A DNA stretch of 64,000 nucleotides from Deltaproteobacteria bacterium (GTDB lineage: Bacteria > Myxococcota_A > Polyangia > Polyangiales > Ga0077539): NCBI GenBank assembly GCA_016218725.1, contig JACRDB010000107.1, positions 1 through 64,000 on the forward strand, read 5' to 3'. Position numbers and translations under genes: made by a program. This document shows, piece after piece, positions 51,326-59,738 of this stretch; within the stretch, counting starts at the first letter, position 1, and every line of letters starts with the position of its first letter. The notes under the pieces were generated by a model. The model had not been told where the DNA came from. It saw only the letters and a list, made by a program, of their open reading frames with translations, and searched no databases.

Positions 51326-53050
51326 ATGCTGTTGTCGCTCCAGGTGCGCGACCTTGCGATCATCGACCACGTGGAGGTGGTGTTCGGTCCGGGGCTCAAC
51401 GTGGTGACGGGGGAGACGGGCGCCGGCAAGAGCATGCTGGTGGACGCCCTGGCGCTTGTCCTGGGCGCCCGTGCCAGCGCGGGGGAGATCGTCCGGGCGG
51501 GGGCCGCGCAGGCGGAGGTCGAGGCGGTGTTCACGCTGGACGGACCCGACGTCACGGGCGCGCCAGGCTTGCGCGCGCGCTTCGAGGAGCAGGGCATCGC
51601 CTGGGAGGACGAGCTGGTGGTGCGCCGGGTGGTGGCCAACGAGCGCACCGGGGGGCGCTCCCGGGCGTGGCTCAACGGGCGCCTGGTGAGCCTCTCGCAG
51701 CTCGGGGCGCTCACCGCGGGGCTGGCGGACGTGACCTCCCAGCACGACCAGCAGTCGCTCACGGACCCGGGCACGCACCTGTCGCTCCTGGACGCCTCGG
51801 CGCGGCTGGAGGGGCCCCGCGCCGCGGTGCAGCGCGCCCACGAGGCGCTGCACCTGGCCTCGGTGAAGCTCGAGGGCACGCTGCGCGCGCTGCGCCAGCG
51901 GGCGGACCGGGAGGACCTCCTGCGGTACCAGCTCCGGGAGCTGGACGACCTGGGCGCGCGGCCCGGGGATGAGGAGCGCTGGACGCGCGAGAGGGACCGC
52001 CTGCGCCATGCCGCGCGGCTGGCCGAGGGCACCGCGGACGCGGAGGACGCACTCTACCACCGGGACGGCGCGGTGCTGGACGAGCTCTCGCGGGTGGAGG
52101 ACGTGCTCGGGAAATTGTCCTCGCTGGACCCGGCGCTGGGCGCGCCGAGGGAGCTTGTCACCCAGGCCCGGGCGCTGGTGGAGGAGGCCGCGCGGGAGCT
52201 CGGGCGCTACGCCCGCGGGGTGACCCCGGACCCGGAGCGCCTGGCGGAGCTTGAAGACAGCCTCCAGAAGCTCTCTCGGATGAAGCGCAAGTACGGCGGC
52301 TCCGTGGAGGAGCTGGTGGCCTTCCGGGAGCGGGTGAAGTCCGAGCTCGACGCGATGACCGAGGGCGAGGCCCAGGTGGCCACGCTGGAGGCCGAGGTGG
52401 AGCGCTGCCGGGAGCGGGCGGCCCTCGCGGCCCGCGGTCTGTCGGCCTCCCGGAGGACGGCGGCGGTGTCCCTGGGCGAGGCCATCGGCCGGGAGCTCGG
52501 CTCCCTGGGGATGGGCGGCGCGCGGGTGCTGGTGGAGGTCGCCCCGACCACGCCCGGCTCCCAGGACCTGACCATCGACGGCGCGAGGCTCCTGCCCACG
52601 GGCATCGACCGGGTGGAGTTCCTGATCGCGGCCAACAGGGGTGAGGAGCCCAGGCCCCTGCGCAAGATCGCCTCCGGCGGCGAGCTCTCGCGGGCGCTCC
52701 TGGCGATCAAGCGGGTGCTCCTGGAGGTGGGCTCCCGCACGCTGTGTGTCTTCGATGAGGTGGACGCGGGCGTCGGGGGCGCGGTGGCCGAGGTGATCGG
52801 GCAGAAGATCAAGCAGGTATCCGCGCGCAACCAGGTCCTGTGCATCACGCACCTGCCGCAGATCGCGGTGTACGGCGACCGTCACTTCGTGGTGACCAAG
52901 CGCGAGGAGGGCGACCGCACGCGCGCCACGGTGAAGGCCCTGGCCCCGGTGGAGCGCTCCGAGGAGATCGCCCGGATGCTGGGCGGGATCCGGGTGACCG
53001 AGCGCACCCGCGAGGCCGCCGCGGAGATGCTCAAGACCGCCGGGGTATAG
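51326..53050 (+). CDS. recN: DNA repair protein RecN
   Basis: 574 aa, the normal length. Walker A GETGAGKS (29-36), the long coiled coil in the middle, the ABC signature ASGGELSRALLAIKR and Walker B LCVFDEVDAGVGG are all present. RecN is an SMC-like ATPase acting in double-strand break repair. The C-terminus has ITHLPQIAVYGDRHFVV, characteristic of RecN. No SOS box is obvious in the 238-base upstream region. Confidence 0.96.
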   Translation: MLLSLQVRDLAIIDHVEVVFGPGLNVVTGETGAGKSMLVDALALVLGARASAGEIVRAGAAQAEVEAVFTLDGPDVTGAPGLRARFEEQGIAWEDELVVRRVVANERTGGRSRAWLNGRLVSLSQLGALTAGLADVTSQHDQQSLTDPGTHLSLLDASARLEGPRAAVQRAHEALHLASVKLEGTLRALRQRADREDLLRYQLRELDDLGARPGDEERWTRERDRLRHAARLAEGTADAEDALYHRDGAVLDELSRVEDVLGKLSSLDPALGAPRELVTQARALVEEAARELGRYARGVTPDPERLAELEDSLQKLSRMKRKYGGSVEELVAFRERVKSELDAMTEGEAQVATLEAEVERCRERAALAARGLSASRRTAAVSLGEAIGRELGSLGMGGARVLVEVAPTTPGSQDLTIDGARLLPTGIDRVEFLIAANRGEEPRPLRKIASGGELSRALLAIKRVLLEVGSRTLCVFDEVDAGVGGAVAEVIGQKIKQVSARNQVLCITHLPQIAVYGDRHFVVTKREEGDRTRATVKALAPVERSEEIARMLGGIRVTERTREAAAEMLKTAGV

Positions 53051-53054
53051 CCAA

Positions 53055-53105
53055 GGGGAGGACCTCCCCCTACGTCCCCCTACGTCGCCTTACGTTTCCC
53101 TACGC
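53055..53105. repeat. Short hairpin and four 10-base tandem repeats between convergent genes
   Basis: GGGGAG / CTCCCC (three-base loop, 53055-53069) is followed by four copies of a 10-base unit ending TACG(T/C) (CCCCCTACGT twice, then two degenerate copies, 53066-53105). The last copies encode the C-terminus of the sulfurtransferase. The hairpin could terminate recN without a T-run. Confidence 0.5.
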
Positions 53106-53979
53106 GTGGTCGAGCGTCGCCGAGTTCGGCGGAGCGGTCGGGGTCCCGAGCCCAGTCGCTCCAGCTCCCTTCGTAGAGGAATACTGCTCCCTGGTGGCCC
53201 GCGCGCTCCAGGGCGAGGATGTTGTGGCAGGCCGTGACGCCGGAGCCGCAGTAGGAGACCACCCAGGGCCGTCGGTAGACCCCGAGGGCCTTGAAGCGCG
53301 CGGCGAGGGTCACACTGTCGGCGAAGCGGCCGTCCACGAGGTTGTCGGTCCAGGGCGCGTTGATGGCGCCGGGGAGGTGTCCCGGGCGGGCGTCCACGGG
53401 CTCGACCTCGCCGCGGAAGCGAGCGGGCACCCGCGCATCGACGAAGAGGCACTCCTTCTTCTCCAGGTTGCGTTGGACGAAGTGCTTGTCCACGGACCGG
53501 ATCCACTTGAGGCGCGCGGTCCAGTCCCCGGGCTCCACGGCGGGGCCCGGGCCCGGCTCCAGCAGCGCCCCGGAGGCGAGCCACTGGGGGATGCCCCCGT
53601 CAAGGACTCGGACTTTCGTGTGGCCGTGCTGCCGCAGGAGCCACCAGAGCCTGGCGGCGACGCTGCCTCCCGCGTCGTCGTAGACCACCACGGCGGAGTC
53701 CCGGCAGACGCCCGCGGCGCGCATGGCACGCGTGAGCTGCGCGGGGCTGGGGATGGGGTGTCGGCCGGGGCCCACGGGGCTGGTGATGTCCCGCTCCAGG
53801 TCCACGAAGCGGGCGCGGGGCAGGTGTCCCTGGAGGAAGACCTCGGAGCCCTTGGGGCCCTGGAGGTACCACCGTAGATCGATCAGCCGGAGCTGCCGCG
53901 CGAGGAGGTTCCGCTGGACCCAGGCGACATCCACCAGGGGGCCCTTGGGGACCGCCGTGAGCTGCTTCGTGTACGCCAT
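53080..53979 (-). CDS. Rhodanese-type sulfurtransferase (TST/MST)
   Basis: 299 aa from ATG 53979 (an extra ATG directly precedes it). Two rhodanese domains. The second has the active-site loop YCGSGVTACHN with the catalytic Cys and the CGSGVTA signature of thiosulfate or 3-mercaptopyruvate sulfurtransferases. Family motifs in the first domain include DLRWYLQGPKG and GHLPRARFVDLE. It is cytosolic, with no signal. It transfers sulfane sulfur to a thiophilic acceptor; the donor cannot be decided from sequence. The C-terminus runs into the 10-base repeat. It is convergent with recN. Confidence 0.92.
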   Translation of the reverse strand: MAYTKQLTAVPKGPLVDVAWVQRNLLARQLRLIDLRWYLQGPKGSEVFLQGHLPRARFVDLERDITSPVGPGRHPIPSPAQLTRAMRAAGVCRDSAVVVYDDAGGSVAARLWWLLRQHGHTKVRVLDGGIPQWLASGALLEPGPGPAVEPGDWTARLKWIRSVDKHFVQRNLEKKECLFVDARVPARFRGEVEPVDARPGHLPGAINAPWTDNLVDGRFADSVTLAARFKALGVYRRPWVVSYCGSGVTACHNILALERAGHQGAVFLYEGSWSDWARDPDRSAELGDARPRVGKRKAT

Positions 53980-54046
53980 CATCGGGGTTGAACATGTACG
54001 CACGGGGCATTGCCGGCGCAACACCCCCCAAGGGGCGCGGCAGCCC

Positions 54047-56428
54047 CTACCGCGTGGGTTCGCAGCGGAGCCTCGCCCGCTGCGCGCCGCGCCACGCGGA
54101 GCCCAGCACCGCCGCGCCCTCGGGGCGCTCCAGGAGGAGCTCCCGCGGGGCCTCGGCGCCCCCCGAGAGGGCGACCCGTAGCGCGCTCACGCAGGTCCCC
54201 TCGCCCACCAGGGAGAGCGTCTCGGTGGTGTGGGTGCAGTCGCTCTCGGCCCAGCCGGGGCCCGTGGTGGTGTGGGTCCCGTGGGCGAGGTACGCCACGC
54301 CGCGGGGGCGCGCGTCGGAGGCGCACCACGGGGTAGAAGCTCCAAGGGCCGGCCATGTCGAGGGGAACAAGGGAGGTCCTGTCACCGGGTGGAAGCGCAG
54401 CCACCCGTCGTCGCCCTGGACGAAGACGCCCTCGCGGGCGTCCACCGAGCCCGCCCCCACGGCCTCGGGAGGGGCCCAGAGCGCCATCGTGGCGCGCGCG
54501 AGGACCGCGCCGGTGGCGCCGTCCACGGCGGCCGTTCGGGCTACGGACACGCCCGCGCGGGCCGTCACGTCCAGCGCCAGGAGGCGCCCCGGGGGGACCT
54601 GATACACCCGCGCCGAGGGAGACGCCGACCCGAGGGCCCTCAAGGCGCGCTGCGAGGCCAGCGGGGGCACCGCGGGCGCTGGCGGGGGCGCTGGAGCGTA
54701 CGCCTCCAGCGCACACCGCAGGGGCAGGAGCGGCGCGCGGGGCCTCGCGCGGCCCACCCACGGAGGGTCGGTGCGAGCGAGGGTGGGGGCGCTCCCCGAG
54801 CCCGCGGCGCTCCAGGTGACCCTCGGGGACAACCTGCACACGGAGCCTGCGCAGTACGCGCCCGCGGAGTCCTCCAGGGAGAGCCAGGTCGGGGCGCCGT
54901 CCACCAGGCCCCGGAGGGGGACGAAGCCGCGGGCGCGATCGAAGCGCCAGAGCTCCGCGGCGCTGCGACCAAGGGCCACGGCCCCGCCGTCGTCGAGGTG
55001 GGCGCCGTAGCGAGCGCCGGGCGGGGCGTCCCGGCGGCTCCAACGGACAGCGCCCTCGGTCTCGCGCCCGAGGATCCATTGGAGCCCACCGCGGGGGGTG
55101 CGCTCCCAGGTGCTCCAGCCCCCGCGGGTCCAGCGCAGGGCGCGGGCGACCTCGTGGGGGAAGGGCAGGTCCAGCACCTGGAGCGCGCTCCCGCGCCACA
55201 GGACCGCGCGGGTGCGCTCGCCGGAGCTGGCGAGCTCCACGGCCAGGAGGGCGCTTCCCCGGAGCGCCACCGGGAGCACGTCGAAGGGCGCCACGCGGAG
55301 GCTGCGCGCGCCGCGGTCGTCGTACACGCAGAGGGCCCTCGGGTCGTGCACGGCGCCGGGCTCGCACGGCGCGGACACCACCCACCCGCGGCCGCGAGGG
55401 TCCGCGACGAGGTCTCCGGGCTCCTCTCCCCGGCGCTCGTCCCGGCAGAGGTCCCAGCCGCCGCCGTCGCGCTCGACGAACACCACCCGGGCCCAGCGCC
55501 CGTCGGTGCACGAGAGCCGCAGCGCGGGCCCTCCGCCGAAGAGCTGGCAGGCGCTCCCCGGGGCGGGCGAGCGACGGAGCACCTGCCCCGTGCGCGGGTC
55601 GCGCTCCACCAGCGCCCCTCGCTCCAGCGTGACCACGGCGCCGTCGGCGCGGGCCACCACCTGGTCCTCGCCGTCGGGCAGGGGGAAGCCCTCCTCGGGG
55701 TGCGGGGTCGACCCCGCGGCTTCCAGGGACTCCAGGGTGGGCGCCGTGGGGTCTCGCTGGAGCCCGTCGGTGTTGAAGCGCCAGGGCCCGTCGGTGCTGT
55801 AGACCCTTGCGACGCCGTCCCGGACGAGCACGGCCAGGGGCGTACCCGAGGGGAGCTGCACGGGCCGGAAGGACAACCCGGCGTCGTCCGAGCGCTGCAA
55901 CATCCCGGGCTCGGTCACGGCGAGGAGCACCGTGGGGGTCACGAAGGCGCCGGAGAGCACCCTCGCCAGGGGTAGCCTCCGCGCGCCCCCGACGGGGCCG
56001 TATGCGTGCGCCGCGCCCGTGCGATCTACATAGAAGAGCCCGCCGAGGCCGTGGAGGCCCCGCCGCGGGAGCGCGCCGCGCGGGGACGCCACGACGGGGA
56101 AGGCCCCGGTGACCCGGAGAGATCCGAGGAAGGTGTCGCTCTGGTACACGGTGCCGTCCTCCGCGGCGAAGAGCCAGCGGTCCGGGAGCTCGGCGCTGGC
56201 CACCAGGGCCGTCGCTGGGGACGCTCCCCCTGCGGCGTCGATGCCCGACCGGCGCGAGGAGCCTTCGAGGTACCGGTCACCGCCGAGGTGCACGCGCGCG
56301 CCCTCGGCGTGGGCGACGAAGAAGCGCCCGACGCTCTCGGAGTGGTGTATCAGCCGCGCACGGCGCGCGCGGCGGTGGTGGCGACACCCGAGGAGGCACA
56401 ACACCAGAGCGATCCACCAGCCGCGCAC
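54047..56428 (-). CDS. Large beta-propeller-like lipoprotein
   Basis: 793 aa from GTG 56428 (RGWWIALVLCLLGC, lipobox LLGC); an upstream extension without signal character exists. The body is a series of beta-blade patterns (WLFAAEDGTVYQSD, LFYVDRTGAAHAYG, LLAVTEPGMLQRSDDAGLSF, RVYSTDGPWRFN, RYGAHLDDGGAVALG), as in sialidase/BNR or WD40/PQQ-like propellers, with two or more propellers by length. Cys pairs near the C-terminus suggest disulfides. It is probably surface-exposed; the function is not inferable. Confidence 0.72.
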   Translation of the reverse strand: MRGWWIALVLCLLGCRHHRRARRARLIHHSESVGRFFVAHAEGARVHLGGDRYLEGSSRRSGIDAAGGASPATALVASAELPDRWLFAAEDGTVYQSDTFLGSLRVTGAFPVVASPRGALPRRGLHGLGGLFYVDRTGAAHAYGPVGGARRLPLARVLSGAFVTPTVLLAVTEPGMLQRSDDAGLSFRPVQLPSGTPLAVLVRDGVARVYSTDGPWRFNTDGLQRDPTAPTLESLEAAGSTPHPEEGFPLPDGEDQVVARADGAVVTLERGALVERDPRTGQVLRRSPAPGSACQLFGGGPALRLSCTDGRWARVVFVERDGGGWDLCRDERRGEEPGDLVADPRGRGWVVSAPCEPGAVHDPRALCVYDDRGARSLRVAPFDVLPVALRGSALLAVELASSGERTRAVLWRGSALQVLDLPFPHEVARALRWTRGGWSTWERTPRGGLQWILGRETEGAVRWSRRDAPPGARYGAHLDDGGAVALGRSAAELWRFDRARGFVPLRGLVDGAPTWLSLEDSAGAYCAGSVCRLSPRVTWSAAGSGSAPTLARTDPPWVGRARPRAPLLPLRCALEAYAPAPPPAPAVPPLASQRALRALGSASPSARVYQVPPGRLLALDVTARAGVSVARTAAVDGATGAVLARATMALWAPPEAVGAGSVDAREGVFVQGDDGWLRFHPVTGPPLFPSTWPALGASTPWCASDARPRGVAYLAHGTHTTTGPGWAESDCTHTTETLSLVGEGTCVSALRVALSGGAEAPRELLLERPEGAAVLGSAWRGAQRARLRCEPTR

Positions 56429-56623
56429 GGAGGCGCCGAGGCTACCCTCGATGGCGGGGGTGTTGAAGCCCCGAGGCGACAGGCGTCGCCTGGAGTCGAC
56501 ACCGCAGGGGGCACCACAACCCTGTCCGACGCCGGAAACCCTGGGGAAGTTCCGTGGCATCGCATTTGAATTACCGATTTCCCAAGAGCGCAGCGCGGGT
56601 GCGCGGCGCCGGGAGGACCGACG

Positions 56624-57640
56624 ATGATCACTTCACGCTACTTCGTGTCTCTGGTGACGGTGCTGGCCCTCGGGTGTGGGGGCTCCAACCCCGAGGCGGA
56701 CCCGGCGAACACCAACGCCAACCTCCTGGAGCTGGACAACGGCGGGCTCTCCACCACGGACGAGGTCGTGGCCCTGGAGGACCCGGCGGCGGGCTTCGAC
56801 GTGGCGGAGCTGCAGCCCACCGGCGCGGACACGATGCTCGACGCAGCCGGGGCGCTCGCGGCGGACCCGCAGCCCGCGGCGATGCGTCGCGTCTTCCGCG
56901 TGCTGATCCTCTGGGGGCACCTGCCCCGGCCCAACGACGCGATGCCGCCCGCTCCCGCCGCCGGCGCCCCGCGACCGGCGCCCACGGACTGGACGGGCTC
57001 GCTGTCCATCGAGAACGGCGCGCTCTCGGTGCGCCGCCCGCTGGGCTTCGAGGACGGCGACAGCGTGCGCCCGCGGGCCGCGCGGGAGCGGGTGGAGTTC
57101 GTTTCGCGCACGCTGCCCTTCGTGGACGGGCTGGCGCTGACGGTGCGGGCGCTGGGGCCCGCGGCCACGCTCCGGATGCAGACGGCGGCCTACACGGGGG
57201 ACCTGCCGCTGCCGGACGCCGACGGGGCCGTGCGGCGCCTGGGCGACGGCCACAACGCGGTGTACTACGTGGCCTACGAGGAGCGGCCGGGCTGCAACCA
57301 GGGGCTGGTCTTCGGCCAGTGGCTGCGGGTGAGGCCGCACCTGGGCGTGCTGCGCGGTCGGGTGCTCACCAGCGAGGGCACGCAGGCGGGCTCGGTGCGG
57401 GGCCTCTGGGGCAGGAACCGCGCGGGCAACGGGGTGTTCTTCGGCAAGCACCTGACCAACGCGGGGATGTTCAACGGGATCTTCGGCGGCACCTACGACG
57501 ACGGGGCCTTCCAGGGCCGTTGGGCGACGCGGGCCTCCAACCGCGGCGAGCTCCGCGGGCGCTACTTCGACGGCGCCGTCCGGGGCGACGGCCACGGGCT
57601 CTTCCTCGGCCGCTGGCGCGAGGAGTGCGCCGCGCGGTAG
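56624..57640 (+). CDS. Lipoprotein with C-terminal Gly/aromatic repeats
   Basis: 338 aa. The signal MITSRYFVSLVTVLALGC has lipobox ALGC. The central part is unrecognised, with strands (SLSIENGALSVRRPLGF) and a conserved-looking VYYVAYEERPGCNQG. The C-terminal 80 residues repeat a short G-x-F/W-x-G unit (NGVFFGKHL, GMFNGIFGGTYDDGAFQGRW, RGELRGRYFD). Such repeats usually make a beta-solenoid or sheet. It is divergent from the propeller lipoprotein gene. Confidence 0.75.
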   Translation: MITSRYFVSLVTVLALGCGGSNPEADPANTNANLLELDNGGLSTTDEVVALEDPAAGFDVAELQPTGADTMLDAAGALAADPQPAAMRRVFRVLILWGHLPRPNDAMPPAPAAGAPRPAPTDWTGSLSIENGALSVRRPLGFEDGDSVRPRAARERVEFVSRTLPFVDGLALTVRALGPAATLRMQTAAYTGDLPLPDADGAVRRLGDGHNAVYYVAYEERPGCNQGLVFGQWLRVRPHLGVLRGRVLTSEGTQAGSVRGLWGRNRAGNGVFFGKHLTNAGMFNGIFGGTYDDGAFQGRWATRASNRGELRGRYFDGAVRGDGHGLFLGRWREECAAR

Positions 57641-57656
57641 GGCGTAGCGGACGCCG

Positions 57657-59738
57657 TCACAGGACGGCCCGACCGAAATCGCTCCCAGGCTCGCCGCGGA
57701 GCGTATCGACCCGGAGGAGCGGGTGCGAGGCCGAGCCGTAGAGCACGTAGACCTCGTCCAGCGAAGGCGCCCCGAGCACCACGTCGTCCGTCCCGTCCCC
57801 GTCCACGTCGCCGGGCTCACCCATCACCACGGCATGCGCCCAGCGCGGGTCCCCGAGCACCACCGGCTCGGCTACCAGGCCCTCGCGGCTGCCACGAAAG
57901 AGGAGAACCTCCGGGCGCCCGCGGGGGAGGCCCAGCAGTTCGCCATAGCCATCCCCGTCGACGTCTCCGGCGGACGCCACCCGGAGCGGGACCTCCGCGG
58001 CCAGGAGCCGGTGCGGTCGCAGGGCCTCGGGGCCGCCGAGGAAGAGCACCGCGCGCCCCTCACCGAGGCCCGCCAGTACGTCGGCGTAGCCGTCGCCGTT
58101 GACGTCCCCGGCCGAGGAGACCGTCGCGCCGAAGCCCTCGCCGGGCATCCCCGCCGAGAGCGCCCAGACCCGGTCCAGGCCGAGGCTCCCTCCAAGGTGC
58201 ACCGAGACCACTGGCGACGTCGCCTCCGCGCTGCCCCGGGCGACGTCAGGGAATCCGTCTCCGTTGACGTCTCCAAGCTGCGCTACCGACTCCGGGCGCG
58301 GCTCGACCTCGCGTGGAGGGAGTGGCACAACCAGCCCGAGCGGGTCCGCGCCACCATAGTGTACCGAGGCGGGCAGGCCACCGAGCCAGTCCATCCAGCC
58401 ATCGTTGTTGACATCCGCGATCGGGATTACTCGACCGTACACCCTGGTCCACACCGGACCCTCGGAGCGAGGAGCTTGCCACCGATAGGTCTGCTCCTCG
58501 TTCGCGACGACCACCATCTCCACGAGGCGCTCGGGCCCGAGGGAGCCCGCGATGCGGGGCACCTGGAGCCGCGTCTCGCTGGAGGGGAGGGGGAACGGAC
58601 CTTGGAGGCCCGGCGAGGAGCCACGGCGGACACCAGGGTACAGGGAGATCGTGCGAGCAGACAGCACCACGATGTCCTTGAGGCCATCGCCGTCGAGGTC
58701 TGCGAAGGTCGGGAGGATGCCAGGTACGTCCGCATTGCGTGCATCGACACGAAACACCGCCGGCGCTGCCGCTCCCGGGGCGCCCTCCGGCGGCCGCAGG
58801 CGCCAGAAGTAGACGCCCGGGAGGAGCGGCGTCGAGGGCCGGGCGCCACGCGCCGTGGAGCCTCTGAGGCTCAGGACCACCGCCGAACAGGAGCGCTCCG
58901 CGCAGAGCTCAACGGTCGCGTCCCCATCGCTCCAGCGGAAGACCGGGCGGCGGCCTCCGAGCCTCGCGCCGACTGCCGGGGTGAGGAGCCGCGGCGTGCA
59001 TCGCCCATCGACGCAGGGAGCGCCTTCGCTACAAGCGTTTTCGCAGCGACCACAGTGGGCCGTGTTGCGGGCGAGGTCCACGCACTGCCCGCCGCAATGC
59101 TGCCCACCCGGCCGGAGGCACTGACAGCGACCGCTCGCGCAGGCGGTGCCCTCGGGACAGGCGCGGCCGCAGGCGCCGCAGTGGTCGCGCGATGACGCCA
59201 GGTCCACGCAGATGTTGTCACAGACCTCCGTGCCGCTCGGGCAGGCGCAGGAGCCCCGGACGCAGGCCCCGCGCGCGGGACAGGCGCTCGTGCACCTGCC
59301 GCAGTGCAGGGTATCGGTCATGAGGTCGACGCAGGACCGGCCGCACTGCGTTTGAGCACCCTCGCAAACGCAGCCGCCGCGACGGCAGACGGCGCCCGCG
59401 GGACAGGTTCTGCCGCAGGCGCCGCAGTCTGTCCGGTCGTTCTTCAGGTCGACACAGACCGTGCCGCAGACTTCCATCCCTGGCGCGCAGACGGGCAGCC
59501 CCAGCCTGGGGGTCTCGCTTAGAACACAGCTACCCATCCTGCAGGATTCCCCAGAGGAGCACCGGCGCATGCACGCTCCGCAGTGGAGCGGGTCCGTGCG
59601 CAGGTCCACGCCCTCACGGCCACAGGCTCGAAAGATAGGTCCCGCCGGCATGCAGACGTCGTTGATGCAGTACTCCGTGCGCTCCCCCGCCGGCGCACAC
59701 CCGGCGAGGGCGACGCAGAGGATGGCGAGCACGCGCAT
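57657..59738 (-). CDS. Cys-rich and FG-GAP repeat lipoprotein
   Basis: 693 aa. The signal MRVLAILCVALAGC has a lipobox. Six or so Cys modules (CVDLKNDRTDCGACGRTCP type) span residues 20-250. Then comes an FG-GAP/VCBS region with Ca2+-binding D-x-D-x-D-G repeats (DLDGDGLKD, DVNNDGWMD, DVNGDGFPD, DVNGDGYAD, DVDGDGYGE, DVDGDGTDD), an integrin-alpha-like seven-bladed propeller in known relatives. The start overlaps the stop of the cytochrome gene upstream (TGATG), so they are co-expressed. Confidence 0.88.
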   Translation of the reverse strand: MRVLAILCVALAGCAPAGERTEYCINDVCMPAGPIFRACGREGVDLRTDPLHCGACMRRCSSGESCRMGSCVLSETPRLGLPVCAPGMEVCGTVCVDLKNDRTDCGACGRTCPAGAVCRRGGCVCEGAQTQCGRSCVDLMTDTLHCGRCTSACPARGACVRGSCACPSGTEVCDNICVDLASSRDHCGACGRACPEGTACASGRCQCLRPGGQHCGGQCVDLARNTAHCGRCENACSEGAPCVDGRCTPRLLTPAVGARLGGRRPVFRWSDGDATVELCAERSCSAVVLSLRGSTARGARPSTPLLPGVYFWRLRPPEGAPGAAAPAVFRVDARNADVPGILPTFADLDGDGLKDIVVLSARTISLYPGVRRGSSPGLQGPFPLPSSETRLQVPRIAGSLGPERLVEMVVVANEEQTYRWQAPRSEGPVWTRVYGRVIPIADVNNDGWMDWLGGLPASVHYGGADPLGLVVPLPPREVEPRPESVAQLGDVNGDGFPDVARGSAEATSPVVSVHLGGSLGLDRVWALSAGMPGEGFGATVSSAGDVNGDGYADVLAGLGEGRAVLFLGGPEALRPHRLLAAEVPLRVASAGDVDGDGYGELLGLPRGRPEVLLFRGSREGLVAEPVVLGDPRWAHAVVMGEPGDVDGDGTDDVVLGAPSLDEVYVLYGSASHPLLRVDTLRGEPGSDFGRAVL

